Origin: Rubrivivax gelatinosus
Lineage (GTDB): Bacteria > Pseudomonadota > Gammaproteobacteria > Burkholderiales > Burkholderiaceae_C
DNA: 64,000 nucleotides
Direction of reading: 5' to 3'
Assembly (NCBI RefSeq): GCF_016583785.1
Contig: NZ_NRRU01000013.1
Span: 1-64,000 of the forward strand
Under the pieces are notes generated by a model, which was not told the origin of the DNA, searched no databases, and was given only the letters and a program-made list of their open reading frames with translations. Shown here one piece after another: positions 18,103 to 25,862 of the stretch (its first letter is position 1; each line of letters begins with the position of its first letter). The translations under genes were made by a program, and so were the position numbers.

Positions 18103-20217
18103 TCAGCGCATGCGGGCCGACAGCTGGAGGTAGCCCTGCAGACGGCTGTCGTATCTCCCGTACAAGCCGCTCGGATCGCCGTTCGAGTAGGTTGTCACCG
18201 GCCGGTCCAGTCGTCGCACGCCGGCCGCGAACGACCACCGCCAGCCGTCTGTCGCCCACTCGCGACCCAAGGTCAGGTCTTCGCGCCCGTATGCCGACTC
18301 GGCCAGGCCGTTGCCCGAGGCTCCGACGTAGGCGGCGGAAGCAAACCAGCCAGCGGCGAACTCCCGGCTCACTCCCACGGAGCCGCTGTGTCGGGAGTAC
18401 TGCGAGCGCTCCAAGGGGTGGCTGGCGCCGCGGCTGTCCAGGTAGGCGTAGTTCACGAACGCGGAGCTGCGCTCGGACAGCTGCCAGGAGAGCTGCACTT
18501 CGGCCCCCTGCAACGTGACGCGGTTGTCGTTCGTCGGTGGCAGGCCGGCGAGGTTGGTCCGCTCGGAGATGAGGTCGTAGAGCCGCTCCCGGAACACCCG
18601 GGCGTCAAGCATCAGGCCGGCGTCGGGCACGTTCAGCAGGTAGCCGACCTCGCGCGAACGGACCTGCTCGCTGGTCAGCGAGCCGGGCCCCACCCGGCTC
18701 TGGTAGAAGCGCGCCGTCGTCGCACCGCCCAGCGGTGGATCGAGGTCCGTCAGCGTGTAGCTCCAGTTGGTGCGCTGTTCCTGGATGTCGGGGCTGCGTG
18801 TGCCGTGCGACACCGCAAAACGCACGGTCTGGCGAGGCGACAACCTGAAGTTCGCCGCAACACGCGGAGAGAAGGTCGAGGGCGATAGGTCGCTGTCCTC
18901 GTAGTAGCCGCCGATGTTGAGCGTCAGCCAGTTCCGCGGCCGCAGGTCCACGTTAGCAAACAGCCAGTGCAGGCGGCTGGTCACCGAGCCCCCGAGGAAG
19001 GTCTCACTCTCGCCGCCCTGCCACCGCATGCCGGCTCCGGCCACGACACGCAGAGTGTCGGAGGCGACGAAGGTGTCCTGGATCTCCAGGTCGGTGCGGC
19101 TCTGCACCGCATCCTGGTTCAGCGTGCCGCAGACAGGTTGAACCGCCGCAGGTCCCAGCGCGGCAATCGCCTGCAGCGCCGCCAGCGCGAGCAGATCGTC
19201 CTGTGGGCGGCCACCCGCCGGCTGCTGACCCGCGAGGATGGCGTTGGCGTAGGCCGGGTTGGCTCGCCACATGGCGTACATCTCGGGGAGCAACGCCACG
19301 GCGGGTGGGCAGCTGCGCCAGGATTGCCGGTTGCGCTGTCGGGCGTGAGTCAGTTGGACCTGCAGCTCGTGCCGCGGCGACAACTGCCAGCGGCCGAGGG
19401 CGCCGAGATAGAGGTCACGCAGCTGCCGGTCGGGATAGCTCTGCTGGAAGTCGTCGGCGAACTCGACTTCGGACTCGCCGGAGACCACCGCCCCTTGAAT
19501 GTCCAGCGACGCGGCGTCGGAGATCCGCGTCGACGATCGCAGGTTCAAGCGGTCGAGCGTCAGCCCGTCGTGCCCGGCCGGGTCGCGTGCGAGTTCGTCG
19601 TATCCGCTGTCGCGGCTGCGTGCCGCCGTGAGGCTCAGCGAGGTGCGCCGAAGATCGAGCCCCGCGCGCGCCACCGCCTCGCTCTCCTGCGTGCCCAGCC
19701 TGAGGGCGCCGTAGGCCTTGCCGACATCGGCCGGATGGCGGGTGATGATGTTGACGACGGCCAGCATCGAGTTGGGCCCGTAGCTCGCGGAACTGGGCGC
19801 CCGCGTGACCTCGATCCGGTCGATGTCGTCGATGACGACCGGCAACTGCGACCAGATCACCTCGGAAAACGCGGGCCGGTAGACCGAAATGCCGTCGATC
19901 AGCACGTTCATGCGCCGGGGCGACAGCACGTTCGTGCCGTGATAGCCGATGCGGTAGGCGGGGTCGGTCCCGCGCGTCACCGCCATGCCCGGCACGAAGC
20001 GCAGCGCCTCGGCGATCGACGTGATGCCCCATCGCCGGAACATGTCCTGGGTGATTACCGTCACGCTGGCGGGCACGTCGGCCAATGACTGCCTCAGCCG
20101 CGTCGGCGTGATGACCACCGGCATGCCGTCGACCGCGGGATCCGGCTCAACCGGCTGTGACCAGGCGTGGCCCGCAACCAGCGAGGCGGCGACGATCCAG
20201 GAGTGACGGTTCCGCAT
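18103..20217 (-). CDS. TonB-dependent outer-membrane receptor
   Basis: A 704-aa outer-membrane receptor with signal peptide (MRNRHSWIVAASLVAGHAWS). A plug domain follows, starting VVITPTRLRQSLADVPASV and including IAEALRFVPGMAV and NVLIDGISVYRPAFSEV, then a 22-strand barrel of normal size. It ends ...QLSARMR, without the aromatic last residue common for barrels. The nearest type is BtuB/FecA-like and the ligand cannot be read. It lies 10 bp from the binding-protein gene and just after the CPBP gene, so CPBP protease, receptor, binding protein and kinase form one minus-strand operon. Confidence 0.92.
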   Translation of the reverse strand: MRNRHSWIVAASLVAGHAWSQPVEPDPAVDGMPVVITPTRLRQSLADVPASVTVITQDMFRRWGITSIAEALRFVPGMAVTRGTDPAYRIGYHGTNVLSPRRMNVLIDGISVYRPAFSEVIWSQLPVVIDDIDRIEVTRAPSSASYGPNSMLAVVNIITRHPADVGKAYGALRLGTQESEAVARAGLDLRRTSLSLTAARSRDSGYDELARDPAGHDGLTLDRLNLRSSTRISDAASLDIQGAVVSGESEVEFADDFQQSYPDRQLRDLYLGALGRWQLSPRHELQVQLTHARQRNRQSWRSCPPAVALLPEMYAMWRANPAYANAILAGQQPAGGRPQDDLLALAALQAIAALGPAAVQPVCGTLNQDAVQSRTDLEIQDTFVASDTLRVVAGAGMRWQGGESETFLGGSVTSRLHWLFANVDLRPRNWLTLNIGGYYEDSDLSPSTFSPRVAANFRLSPRQTVRFAVSHGTRSPDIQEQRTNWSYTLTDLDPPLGGATTARFYQSRVGPGSLTSEQVRSREVGYLLNVPDAGLMLDARVFRERLYDLISERTNLAGLPPTNDNRVTLQGAEVQLSWQLSERSSAFVNYAYLDSRGASHPLERSQYSRHSGSVGVSREFAAGWFASAAYVGASGNGLAESAYGREDLTLGREWATDGWRWSFAAGVRRLDRPVTTYSNGDPSGLYGRYDSRLQGYLQLSARMR

Positions 20218-20221
20218 GTGC

Positions 20222-21088
20222 TCACCTCGCTGCATAGGGGTAGGTGAAGCCGAAGAAGTGCACGGCGTTGAGCGTGAAGTGCGCGACGACGGCGGCCTCG
20301 ATGCCGCCATGGCGATACGCGAGCCCGTAGCCGACCCCGGCGGCGCCCGCAGCCAGCACCAGCGCCGGCCCGCCGCCGGCGTGGGCCAGGCCAAAGAGGA
20401 GGCTGGCCAACGCGATCGGCAGCCAACGCGCCGACGGACGCGGGCCGAGCGCCACCGCGAGGCGCTCTTGCAGGAGCCCGCGGAACAGCGCCTCCTCCAT
20501 GACACTGGTGAGGAACGCGTTCGCGAACATCCACGCCGGCGCGATGGCGGGCAGCTTGGGAGCGAACCCGATGAAGCCGGAAGCCCAGACGCCGCCTACG
20601 ACCGGAACCGCGGTGGCCAGCCCGACGCCCAGCCCAAGCAGTAGCGCATGACGGACGTGACCGGCCGGACGATGGCACCAGAGTGCGAGCAACAGCAGCC
20701 CGGCAATACCCTTGTCGAAGTTGAGCCGCAGCGTCATCGGCGCCGAGTCCGCCGAGAGCCGGATCTGGTCCGCCACCACCCAGGGGTGGAGTCCGGGGAT
20801 GGCGTGCACGGTAAACGCGAGCGCCAAGGCCAGCGCGCCCAAAGCCGCGGCGTAGCGAGCACCGCGCTGCCGCAAGTGCACCGCGCCAGCGCACAGGGCC
20901 CACAGGGCAGCAATGGCGAGAACGCCCGAGGCCTCAATTAGGCCCGAGAGCGTCGCCGCAACGACCGCCGCACCCGCGAGCACAGCCCACGGGGCCGGCA
21001 CGCGGTGCCGATCCGGCGACCACGGCAGCCAGATCGCCAGGATCGCGGTGGCCAGCAGAAGGAATGCCACCGCCATGGCGTCAGCCAC
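20222..21088 (-). CDS. CPBP family intramembrane glutamic endopeptidase
   Basis: A 288-aa polytopic membrane protein of the CPBP (CAAX protease and bacteriocin-processing) family. All three motifs are visible in the C-terminal half: EEALFRGLLQ (EExxxR), LLFGLAHAGG (FxxxH) and AHFTLNAVHFFG (HxxxN). About eight hydrophobic helices. Family members process peptides or prenylated proteins, or give immunity to bacteriocins. Its position between a response regulator and a TonB receptor suggests a role in peptide handling or signalling, which is inference only. Confidence 0.88.
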   Translation of the reverse strand: MADAMAVAFLLLATAILAIWLPWSPDRHRVPAPWAVLAGAAVVAATLSGLIEASGVLAIAALWALCAGAVHLRQRGARYAAALGALALALAFTVHAIPGLHPWVVADQIRLSADSAPMTLRLNFDKGIAGLLLLALWCHRPAGHVRHALLLGLGVGLATAVPVVGGVWASGFIGFAPKLPAIAPAWMFANAFLTSVMEEALFRGLLQERLAVALGPRPSARWLPIALASLLFGLAHAGGGPALVLAAGAAGVGYGLAYRHGGIEAAVVAHFTLNAVHFFGFTYPYAAR

Positions 21089-21118
21089 GAGACGCGCCGG
21101 CTTCGCGCCGGCGCCGGT

Positions 21119-21757
21119 TCAGGGTTCGATCAGCCCGTACCGCATCGCCAGCCGGGTAATCTCGGCGGGACGGTGCACCCCGAGCTTCTCCTTGACCGCC
21201 TGGGCGATCGTGCTGATCGTCTTGGTCGACAGGCCCATACGCTCGGCGATCTCGTTGTTGGTCGCGCCGGTAGCCAGTTGCACGAAGATGTCCAGCTCGC
21301 GCGCCTCCAGCCTCGCCCGAGGAGACTCCTCCCCGCGCAAGCCCAGCAGAGCCAAGCGCTCTGCGATGGCCGGCAGGAAGTAGGTCTTGCCATTTGCCGC
21401 CGCGTGGATCGCGGCCGCCAGCTCTGCTGGCAGGGTGTTCTTGGTGATGAACGCGGCGGCCCCGAGCCGGTAGGCCTCGCGGATCACCTCGTCCTGATCG
21501 AACTGGCTGTAGAAGACGATGCGCGCTGCCGGAGCGCGCTCCCGCAGGCTGCGGGCCACGTCGAGACCCGTCGGCCCGGGGCCGAAACGAACGTCCAGCA
21601 CCAGAACGTCGGGTTTCGCTTCCAGATACGTGGAAACAACCTCCTGAGCGCACTCCACCTGCCCCACGACTTCCACGTCGTGGCGCACCAGGGCTGCCCG
21701 CAGGCCTTCGATGATGACCGGATGATCGTCCGCGAGCAGCACTCGCACAGGGGCCAT
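21119..21757 (-). CDS. NarL/LuxR-family response regulator
   Basis: A 212-aa two-component regulator. The receiver has D10/D11, the likely phospho-acceptor D55 in VLVLDVRF and the conserved Lys in FITKNTLP. The GerE-type HTH runs ELDIFVQLATGATNNEIAERMGLSTKTIST to EKLGV. It is the first gene of the minus-strand block leading through CPBP, TonB receptor and binding protein to the NarL-class kinase, its expected partner. Divergent from the gene at 22010. Confidence 0.92.
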   Translation of the reverse strand: MAPVRVLLADDHPVIIEGLRAALVRHDVEVVGQVECAQEVVSTYLEAKPDVLVLDVRFGPGPTGLDVARSLRERAPAARIVFYSQFDQDEVIREAYRLGAAAFITKNTLPAELAAAIHAAANGKTYFLPAIAERLALLGLRGEESPRARLEARELDIFVQLATGATNNEIAERMGLSTKTISTIAQAVKEKLGVHRPAEITRLAMRYGLIEP

Positions 21758-21913
21758 GTGCCCTCCAGGATCGGCGTTGATCTTGTTCTACCAGCACTCC
21801 CGCCGAGCGGGCGCGGTCCTGGGTGCGGATCATGTACCGGCGACCACGCGATGTGAATGAGGTCACGACGATCCCTCTGTTGATTTCCGATACAGAGAAG
21901 TCTTAGCTTCTTG

Positions 21914-21976
21914 TTGACGGAAGCTACGCGCCTCCTATCATGGAACCCAGCATGACGTTCCGCAAACTCGGAACGT
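21914..21976 (+). promoter_or_regulatory. Sigma-70-like promoter with a 22-bp dyad operator
   Basis: TTGACG (21914-21919) and TATCAT (21936-21941) are 16 bp apart and point toward the gene at 22010. Immediately downstream is the perfect dyad ACGTTCCG-N6-CGGAACGT (21955-21976), placed where a repressor or LuxR-type protein would bind. The LuxR-like gene at 22377 is in the same transcript, so autoregulation is plausible. Confidence 0.55.
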
Positions 21977-22009
21977 TTCCAACCGTGTGTGCCGACCGAG
22001 GAGCCGCCC

Positions 22010-22402
22010 ATGTTGGATGCCCACACCTTCACGCGGACCGCGGCTGCACGCCGCACCCGGCGAGCGCCTGGCCGGGGGAACGAAACCGGCCAGCGGCCAC
22101 TCGCTGCGGTCGCGCAGAGACTCCGGCGGCCCGGCGTGCATCCAATCGGTGAACAAACGGCGTTGCGGCTCGCCAGCAGCGACGGCGCCCTCCGGCTGGT
22201 CGCCCGCCGGTGGCCATCTCGGCTTTACGTGGAACGCAGCCAGCAGTTGCCCGGTGGCTCCACGGCGACCCTGTCCATGGTGTTCGACAGCGTGGGCGCT
22301 TTCGAGTCCTGGTGCGGCGTCGATCCCGCGCGGTTCGAAGAACCGCTGATGCTGGCTCAACTACGCCGGTTCGGTCATGAGGTCTTCGGCGAGCGCGGCT
22401 GA
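22010..22402 (+). CDS. Hypothetical protein upstream of a LuxR-type regulator
   Basis: A 130-aa protein of unknown function, soluble, Arg-rich at its N-terminus and more ordered from about residue 50 (TALRLASSDGALRLVARRW, FDSVGAFESWCGVDP). GAGGAG at 21998-22003 supports ATG 22010. It overlaps the LuxR-type gene by 26 bases, indicating translational coupling. I do not recognise a family; a regulator partner or small modulator is possible. Confidence 0.6.
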   Translation: MLDAHTFTRTAAARRTRRAPGRGNETGQRPLAAVAQRLRRPGVHPIGEQTALRLASSDGALRLVARRWPSRLYVERSQQLPGGSTATLSMVFDSVGAFESWCGVDPARFEEPLMLAQLRRFGHEVFGERG

Positions 22403-23150
22403 TCCAGCCGCTGAGGCTGCGGCTCCCGATCCCACGGTGTGGGACACGGTGGCGAGGCTGAATGAAACGGCCGACCAGGCCGGTGTCGTGCAACTGCTGA
22501 CCCAGGCCGCAAGTCAGCTCGGCGCCGACGCAGCCTGCTTCATCGGTTCGGTGCGCCTGTCCGCGTCGCGGCGAGCGCACCGGCTGATCGCCGCCTGCGA
22601 TCCGGCGTGGGCATCCGACTACCTGCTCCGCCAGCGCTTCGAGCACGACCCATGGCTGCTCCACGCTCGTAGGGGAACGGACCCGGCACTTGGCAGCGCG
22701 ATCCCTCCCGCTAGCGTCGATCAACAAGACACCGTCGCCGCTGCTCATACCGCTGGGCTGCGCTCGACCTGGGTCATCCCGGCCATCTCATCGGTCGGCG
22801 AGGACCGGATCGGCGTGCTGTACCTGGCCTCCGGCGTCGTGGGCCGTTTCGAACAGGATCCGCTACTGGCGTTCCGGGTGAAGGTAGTGGGCAGGTCTCT
22901 CGCGATGGAGCTTCACGAATGGCTGCACATCCAGATGCGCCGAGAGCTGCTCGCCGAAAGCCGCCTCACGGACGCTGAGATCGATCTGCTGCGACACGAA
23001 GAGCAGGGGCACGGCAGCAAGGCCATCGCGATTGCGCTCAACACAGAGCCAAAGACTGTCGACTGCAGGTTCCAGCGCATCATCGCGAAGATGGGCGTCG
23101 CAAGCCGGCGGGAGGCTTGGAGGGTAGCAAGGGTGCACGGGGTGATCTAG
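22377..23150 (+). CDS. LuxR-family regulator with autoinducer-binding-like domain
   Basis: A 257-aa transcription factor. The N-terminal part (about residues 30-180) resembles the autoinducer-binding domain of LuxR proteins (AASQLGADAACFIGSV, WVIPAISSVGEDRIGVLYL). The C-terminal HTH is ESRLTDAEIDLLRHEEQGHGSKAIAIALNTEPKTV to KMGVASRREAWRVA. No LuxI-type synthase is in the window, so it would be a solo LuxR. ATG 22377 overlaps the previous gene and lies next to the divergent two-component cluster. Confidence 0.8.
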   Translation: MRSSASAADPAAEAAAPDPTVWDTVARLNETADQAGVVQLLTQAASQLGADAACFIGSVRLSASRRAHRLIAACDPAWASDYLLRQRFEHDPWLLHARRGTDPALGSAIPPASVDQQDTVAAAHTAGLRSTWVIPAISSVGEDRIGVLYLASGVVGRFEQDPLLAFRVKVVGRSLAMELHEWLHIQMRRELLAESRLTDAEIDLLRHEEQGHGSKAIAIALNTEPKTVDCRFQRIIAKMGVASRREAWRVARVHGVI

Positions 23151-23546
23151 CCGGGCTCGACAGGGCGCAGGCAATGTCCGTTTGAACGCCATACCCGATT
23201 GCGTTGCGGCGTACCGGGAGCCAGCATCAGTGACGGATGGCTGCGGCTGTGAATGCCCCAGATTCTTGAGGAGGCTGTCACGACAGCCTCCTAAGGCTGC
23301 CAGCTCCCCCTGGACACACAACGTCCCTGCGTACAGCATGCGGCCATCCAGCGCAGCCTAGAGCATCTAGGAAAACGCTTGGGCGATTTTCATTTGCTTG
23401 ACATTTCCCCTCCAGCGACGTCCCGGCTGATCAGAAATAGGATACCAAACACCGGACCAGAAGCCGGGGGACGCCCCAGACCGTTGACGAAGGAAGTTGG
23501 CGCTCTTCCTGAAGCACCCGTACATTTAGCGCCTGCGGAGAAATTA
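23151..23546. other. Intergenic stretch with a hairpin (23269-23292)
   Basis: No gene is supported here. A perfect 11-bp stem AGGAGGCTGTC/GACAGCCTCCT with a 2-nt loop at 23269-23292, 119 bp after the luxR-type stop, may end that transcript although no T-run follows. Base composition becomes more AT-rich from about 23370, leading into the next gene. Confidence 0.5.
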
Positions 23547-24104
23547 ATGGGTATTCTTGGGACGCTTGATGAGCTACTGTTTGGCCCTCCAGGAGAAGTC
23601 AGTGGCCTGCTTGGGACTCCAATCAACTATGCTCTGGAGAATCCTGGCAAAGCAGTTTTGGCCGTCGGTGCAACCGTAGCGACTGGCGGGCTCGCTGCCG
23701 CCGCCGCTCCAACAATTGCGGCGGCGGCCGGCGGGGCCGGATTGCTAGGAGCGGCCAGCACGGGAACGGCAATTAGCACATTGTCTGGTGCTGCCCTCAC
23801 GAACGCTTCTCTTGCCGCCGTAGGAGGCGGAGCTTTAGCGGCAGGTGGTGGTGGGATGGCAGCCGGCACAACTGTTATTGCCGGTGCCGGGGCACTCGCG
23901 GGCGCTGGCGCATCATATGGCGCCATTAAGGCGACCGGTTCAACCGGACCCAAGGGCGGATCGACCCGCAATCGGAGGAAGAAGTCGTCCCCGCCTGATT
24001 TGCCGTCAGCGCACAGCAAGCCAGTGGAGGAGACTGCCGGCGTTGGGGTAAAAGTCGCACTGCCGGCCGGCTGGAAAGTGCCAAAAATCCATCGTCCAAT
24101 TTGA
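23547..24104 (+). CDS. Glycine/alanine-rich hydrophobic protein (glycine-zipper-like), unknown function
   Basis: A 185-aa protein with a short amphipathic start (MGILGTLDELLFGPPGEVSG). A long low-complexity hydrophobic Gly/Ala/Thr-rich region follows (about residues 36-128, e.g. AVGATVATGGLAAAAAP and AVGGGALAAGGGGMAAG), then a basic patch RNRRKK (141-146) and a polar tail. GGAG seven bases before ATG 23547 supports this start over an upstream in-frame codon. Codon use is less GC-biased than neighbours. The pattern suggests a membrane-inserting or membrane-lining peptide such as a bacteriocin-like or toxin-translocation segment, but I cannot assign a family. It lies just before the conjugation operon. 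Confidence 0.6.
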   Translation: MGILGTLDELLFGPPGEVSGLLGTPINYALENPGKAVLAVGATVATGGLAAAAAPTIAAAAGGAGLLGAASTGTAISTLSGAALTNASLAAVGGGALAAGGGGMAAGTTVIAGAGALAGAGASYGAIKATGSTGPKGGSTRNRRKKSSPPDLPSAHSKPVEETAGVGVKVALPAGWKVPKIHRPI

Positions 24105-24164
24105 CTGCGTCTGCTCCTAGAGTGTGTTCATCAGCCCAGCTGACGAACCCTCTGGAGGACGGCA

Positions 24165-24737
24165 GTGCACCAGCGACTCTCCGATGACGAACAGCGACCT
24201 TCCCCGCCCGCACACATCGGTGCGACGCGCAGTCTAACGGTCCGCACCGCGGCACTGGCCTGCGTAGCCGCATCCCTCGCGGCCGGGCCCCAGCAAGCCA
24301 ACGCCCTCGACGGCTGCCTCGTCCTCCTCTGCCTCGCGGCCCCCAACTGGCACGCCATCCCCCAGTGCGTGCCGCCGATCCACCAGCTCTTCCACGATCT
24401 GCGCCGCGGGCGGCCCTTCCCGACCTGCGACATGGCTGGTCCTGGCAACTCGTCGAACCACCGCTGGGCGATCGCGCCAGCCTTCTGCCCGCCGCAGTAC
24501 ACCCACGAAGTCTCCAGCGGGAGCGGCACCGAGTACGTCTGCGACTACAGCGGCGCGGTCTCGGTCCAGGTCGACGGCCAGCTCTGGAGCCGTACCTGGT
24601 GGAGCCGCGGTGACAGCGTCACCGAGTTCACCGACGCCGCGAAGGCCGGGCTCCAGGAATGGAACACGCGCTTCGATGAAGACTTCGCGCGCTGGAAGGC
24701 GAGCCAGCCTCCCGAGGCGCCGTCATGCGAGTGCTGA
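24165..24737 (+). CDS. Exported Cys-containing protein, TrbM/KikA-like, first gene of the conjugation operon
   Basis: A 190-aa protein with a signal-like segment around residues 22-45 (TAALACVAASLAAGPQQANA). A cysteine pattern follows: DGCLVLLCLAAP, IPQCVPPIHQLF and PFPTCDM, reminiscent of TrbM/KikA proteins of conjugation systems, plus CPPQYTH and CDYSG. GTG 24165 has GGAGG upstream. It lies ten bases before virB1. The TrbM assignment is tentative; periplasmic location and a transfer-related role are inferred from the signal and the context. Confidence 0.6.
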   Translation: MHQRLSDDEQRPSPPAHIGATRSLTVRTAALACVAASLAAGPQQANALDGCLVLLCLAAPNWHAIPQCVPPIHQLFHDLRRGRPFPTCDMAGPGNSSNHRWAIAPAFCPPQYTHEVSSGSGTEYVCDYSGAVSVQVDGQLWSRTWWSRGDSVTEFTDAAKAGLQEWNTRFDEDFARWKASQPPEAPSCEC

Positions 24738-24746
24738 GCGTTCGCC

Positions 24747-25244
24747 ATGCAGACCGCCGAACTCGCCGCGCTCGTGCTGGCCTGTGCCCCGCAGGTGCAT
24801 CCGGCCACGGCATTGGCGCTGATCGCCACGGAGAGCGGCGCCAACCCCAACGCGATCGGCGTGGTGGGCGGCCGGCTGGTCCGGCAGCCCCGGCACCGGC
24901 AGGAGGCTCTGGCCACCATCGGCAGTCTGGATCGCGGCGGCTGGAACTACAGCGTCGGGCTCGCGCAGATCAACCGGCGCAACTTCGCACGGCTGGGCCT
25001 CGATGCGGCGTCCGCGCTCGACCCCTGCGCCAACCTGGCCGCGATGCAGGTCGTGCTGTCCGAGTGCTACGGCCGCGCCTCTCGTCCGGCCGTCCCCGGA
25101 CAGCGCGCACTGCGTCAGGCGCTGTCCTGCTACTACAGCGGCGACTTCAGCACCGGCCTGCGTCACGGCTACGTGCGCAAGGTCGTAGGCGCAGCAGCCG
25201 CATCCCCTTCTCTCCCCGTCAGCACCTCGAAGGAGTCGCCATGA
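24747..25244 (+). CDS. virB1: Lytic transglycosylase, VirB1-like
   Basis: A 165-aa SLT-fold peptidoglycan-cleaving enzyme that opens the wall for assembly of the type IV secretion system. Catalytic Glu is E29 in ALIATESGANPNAIG. Supporting motifs are YSVGLAQINRRNF and AMQVVLSECYGR near the Cys in DPCANL. No clear signal peptide precedes the domain, which is odd for a periplasmic enzyme, but the same is seen in some VirB1 proteins. Overlaps virB2 by four bases. Confidence 0.9.
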   Translation: MQTAELAALVLACAPQVHPATALALIATESGANPNAIGVVGGRLVRQPRHRQEALATIGSLDRGGWNYSVGLAQINRRNFARLGLDAASALDPCANLAAMQVVLSECYGRASRPAVPGQRALRQALSCYYSGDFSTGLRHGYVRKVVGAAAASPSLPVSTSKESP

Positions 25245-25522
25245 AGTCTCGCCTCGTTCCGGTCCTGCGTCGCCAAGCCGTCCTGGCGGCAGCCCTGCCC
25301 GCTGGTGCCTTTGCGCAAGGGTTCGAGAAGATCAACACGACGGTCACCAACGTCAACACGATCCTAGTGACGATTTCGATCGCCGTCGTCACCATCGCGA
25401 TCATCTGGGCCGGCTTCAAGATGATCTTCCAGGGCGCCCGGCTCGCCGACGTCGCCAACGTGCTGATCGGCGGCACGCTCGTCGGTGGCGCGGCGGCCTT
25501 CGCCAGCTACATCGTCGCCTGA
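25241..25522 (+). CDS. virB2: VirB2-type pilin
   Basis: The major conjugative pilin precursor, 93 aa. A basic signal sequence with processing near AFA-QGFEKIN is followed by two hydrophobic helices (TILVTISIAVVTIAIIWAGF and VANVLIGGTLVGGAAAFA) separated by a short loop, the standard VirB2/TrbC topology. AAGGAG six bases upstream supports ATG 25241, which overlaps the virB1 stop. Confidence 0.9.
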   Translation: MKSRLVPVLRRQAVLAAALPAGAFAQGFEKINTTVTNVNTILVTISIAVVTIAIIWAGFKMIFQGARLADVANVLIGGTLVGGAAAFASYIVA

Positions 25523-25529
25523 GGCCGGC

Positions 25530-25862
25530 ATGGTCGCCGAACCGATCTACAAGGGCGCGACGCGCCCGGCGATGAAGCTGGGCATCCCGCTCGTGCCGCT
25601 GGTGCTGCTGGCCGGCACTTCGATGCTGCTGGTGCTCTGGGGCGGCATCCTGGTCAGCTGGTGGCTGGCACTCGCCGTCGTTGCGGCTGTGGCCCCGGTG
25701 CTCGTCTGGATGCGCTATGTCACGCGGCGCGACGACCAGCGCTTCCGCCAGATCTTCGTCTCCATCCGCCTGCGGCTGCACGACCGCAACCGCCGTCACT
25801 GGGGCGGGCGAAGCTACTCGCCCACCATCTACCGGGGAGGCCGCGATGCGTGGCACGCCTGA
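25530..25862 (+). CDS. virB3: VirB3-type inner-membrane protein
   Basis: A 110-aa inner-membrane component with the family start VAEPIYKGATRPAMKLGIPL, one long hydrophobic hairpin (about residues 20-60) and a cytoplasmic basic tail. It is seven bases after virB2 and overlaps virB4 by 17 bases; VirB3 and VirB4 interact and are even fused in some systems. Confidence 0.88.
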   Translation: MVAEPIYKGATRPAMKLGIPLVPLVLLAGTSMLLVLWGGILVSWWLALAVVAAVAPVLVWMRYVTRRDDQRFRQIFVSIRLRLHDRNRRHWGGRSYSPTIYRGGRDAWHA

